From Zetaproteobacteria bacterium (GTDB lineage: Bacteria; Pseudomonadota; Zetaproteobacteria; Mariprofundales; Mariprofundaceae): a stretch of 6,543 nt of DNA. The stretch is taken from contig JAJRVH010000114.1 in the NCBI GenBank assembly GCA_021545625.1, positions 1-6,543 on the forward strand. The letters run 5' to 3'. The notes beneath the pieces were generated by a model, which was not told the origin of the DNA, searched no databases, and saw nothing but the letters and a program-made list of their open reading frames with translations. A program made the translations under genes and the position numbers. Below, one piece after another: positions 5,262 through 6,543 of this stretch. Each line of letters begins with the position of its first letter. The stretch's first letter is position 1.

Positions 5262-6543
5262 ATGGCCAAATCGCTTTTCGTCTGCGCCAGCTGCGGCGCC
5301 GAACATCGCAAATGGATGGGCCAGTGTCCCGATTGCGGCAACTGGAACTGTATCAGCGAACAGCTTGCCGAAACAGCCGCCCTGCGCACCGCCGGCAAGG
5401 GCAAGGTGCTGGATGCCGTGCCGATCACCGGCCTGCCCGCCACCGGCGAAGCGCGCCGCTCGACCCGCATCGAGGAGCTGGACCGGGTGCTCGGCGGCGG
5501 ACTGGTCAGCGGTTCGGCCATCCTGATCGGCGGCGATCCCGGCATCGGAAAATCGACGATTCTGCTGCAGGCCGCGGCCAGGCTGGCCGGCGACCAGCCC
5601 GTGCTCTATATCACCGGCGAGGAATCGACCCGGCAGGTGCATCTGCGCGGCCAGCGCATCGAGGCGCTGCACGACAATCTGGAACTGATCGCCGCCTGCG
5701 AACTGGAATCGATACTGGCCACGGTCGGCGCCCGCAAACCGGCCACCGTGATCATCGATTCGATCCAGACCACGGCCACCGGCCGGCTGACCAGCGCGCC
5801 GGGCACGGTATCGCAGGTACGCGACTGCGCCGCAGCGCTGATCCAGCAGGCCAAGCAACTCGGGCATGCGCTGATTCTCGTCGGCCACGTCACCAAGGAC
5901 GGCTCGATCGCCGGCCCCCGCGTGCTCGAACACATGGTCGATGCCGTGCTCTACTTCGAGGGCGACAAGGGGCATGCCCACCGTATCCTCAGGGCCGTCA
6001 AGAACCGCTTCGGACCGGCCGGCGAAATCGGCGTATTCGAAATGACCGACCGGGGGCTGGTCGGCATCCGCGACGCCTCGCGCCTGTTTCTGGCCGAACG
6101 GGCCAAAGACACGCCCGGCTCGGTCGTGCTGGCCTGCATGGAGGGCACGCGACCGCTGCTGGTCGAGGTGCAGGCGCTGATCGCGCCGACCGTGTATGCC
6201 ACGCCCAAACGCTCGGCCGTCGGCCTGGATGGCGGTCGCGTGGCCATGCTGACTGCGGTACTCGAACGCCGCGTCGGCCTGCCGCTGTCGCAGCACGACG
6301 TTTATATCAACGTTGCCGGCGGCGCGCGCATCGCCGAACCGGCCGCTGATCTGGCCGTGCTGATGGCGATGATATCGGCCTATCAGGAAAAGGCGCTGGC
6401 CGACAATGTCGCGGTTTTCGGCGAGGTCGGCCTGACCGGCGAGATCCGTCCCGTCGGCCAGCCCGAAGCGCGGGCCCGCGAGGCCGCCAATCTGGGCTTT
6501 TCCCATCTGCTGCTGCCGGGCGACAATCATACAAGGGTGCAGA
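5262..6543 (+). CDS. radA: DNA repair protein RadA (Sms), cut by the right window end
   Basis: The frame is open from 5262 to the window edge and gives 427 residues; the E. coli protein has 460, so only the C-terminal tail is missing. RadA is a RecA-like ATPase and helicase that drives branch migration of recombination intermediates, and in some bacteria it helps integrate transforming DNA. Seen in order are a four-cysteine zinc finger (C8, C11, C22, C25), Walker A GGDPGIGKST (90-99, with K97), Walker B VIIDS (163-167), the RadA signature KNRFG (247-251), and a Lon-protease-like C-terminal domain including GTRPLLVEVQAL and VFGEVGLTGEIRPV. All key residues are intact in the visible part. The ATG at 5262 gives the family N-terminus (MAKSLFVCASCG) but lacks a close ribosome binding site. 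An in-frame GTG at 5247 would add five residues and is better spaced from AGAGG. The gene starts 49 bp after polA and may be cotranscribed with it. Confidence 0.97.
   Translation, partial: MAKSLFVCASCGAEHRKWMGQCPDCGNWNCISEQLAETAALRTAGKGKVLDAVPITGLPATGEARRSTRIEELDRVLGGGLVSGSAILIGGDPGIGKSTILLQAAARLAGDQPVLYITGEESTRQVHLRGQRIEALHDNLELIAACELESILATVGARKPATVIIDSIQTTATGRLTSAPGTVSQVRDCAAALIQQAKQLGHALILVGHVTKDGSIAGPRVLEHMVDAVLYFEGDKGHAHRILRAVKNRFGPAGEIGVFEMTDRGLVGIRDASRLFLAERAKDTPGSVVLACMEGTRPLLVEVQALIAPTVYATPKRSAVGLDGGRVAMLTAVLERRVGLPLSQHDVYINVAGGARIAEPAADLAVLMAMISAYQEKALADNVAVFGEVGLTGEIRPVGQPEARAREAANLGFSHLLLPGDNHTRVQ

Noticed and set aside
1682..5545. A 1287-codon minus-strand open frame opposite yaaA, polA and the start of radA
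   Set aside because: It is in exact mirror register with polA and yaaA codons, so it stays open because those genes avoid TTA, CTA and TCA. The translation shows no recognisable domain, while polA on the other strand is complete and conserved.
5046..6530. A 494-codon minus-strand open frame opposite radA and the end of polA
   Set aside because: It mirrors radA codons and is explained by the same codon bias. radA shows all family motifs on the plus strand.
1..6543. DNA uptake sequences, suggested by the comEC-like gene
   Set aside because: I looked by eye for the Neisseria-type GCCGTCTGAA and Haemophilus-type AAGTGCGGT motifs and found no clear copy on either strand.

Overview
The window looks like ordinary chromosomal DNA from a GC-rich proteobacterium, most likely beta or gamma. 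The protein sequences match the E. coli versions of YaaA, PolA and RadA motif for motif, and GC is about 60-65% by eye. I cannot name a genus. There are five protein genes, two of them cut by the window ends. I see no RNA gene, mobile element, CRISPR array or integrated element.

Layout: on the minus strand, ribD (427-1503) is followed 25 nt downstream by the start of a comEC-like DNA-uptake channel gene (1-401, which runs off the left end). A 127-bp divergent gap (1504-1630) separates this pair from a plus-strand series: yaaA (1631-2395), polA (2456-5212) and radA (5262-6543, which runs off the right end). The plus-strand gaps are only 60 and 49 bp. The three genes could share a transcript, although each gap contains a small hairpin. 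No stretch of 300 bases lacks a gene.

How the genes fit together: RibD carries out two early steps of riboflavin synthesis and has no obvious functional link to the others. YaaA is known in E. coli as a peroxide-stress protein that limits free iron and binds DNA. PolA fills repair gaps and processes Okazaki fragments. RadA remodels recombination intermediates. The plus-strand series therefore has a DNA-damage theme, and comEC with radA adds a possible natural-transformation theme. Both are inferences from content and position.

All key catalytic motifs in PolA, RadA (visible part) and RibD are present, apart from a substitution next to a RibD zinc ligand. I found no convincing new biological system. 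The points worth a second look are small: start-codon and promoter questions at ribD and radA, mutually exclusive hairpins before polA, the gene neighbourhood, and strong avoidance of TTA, CTA and TCA codons that leaves very long antisense reading frames open.
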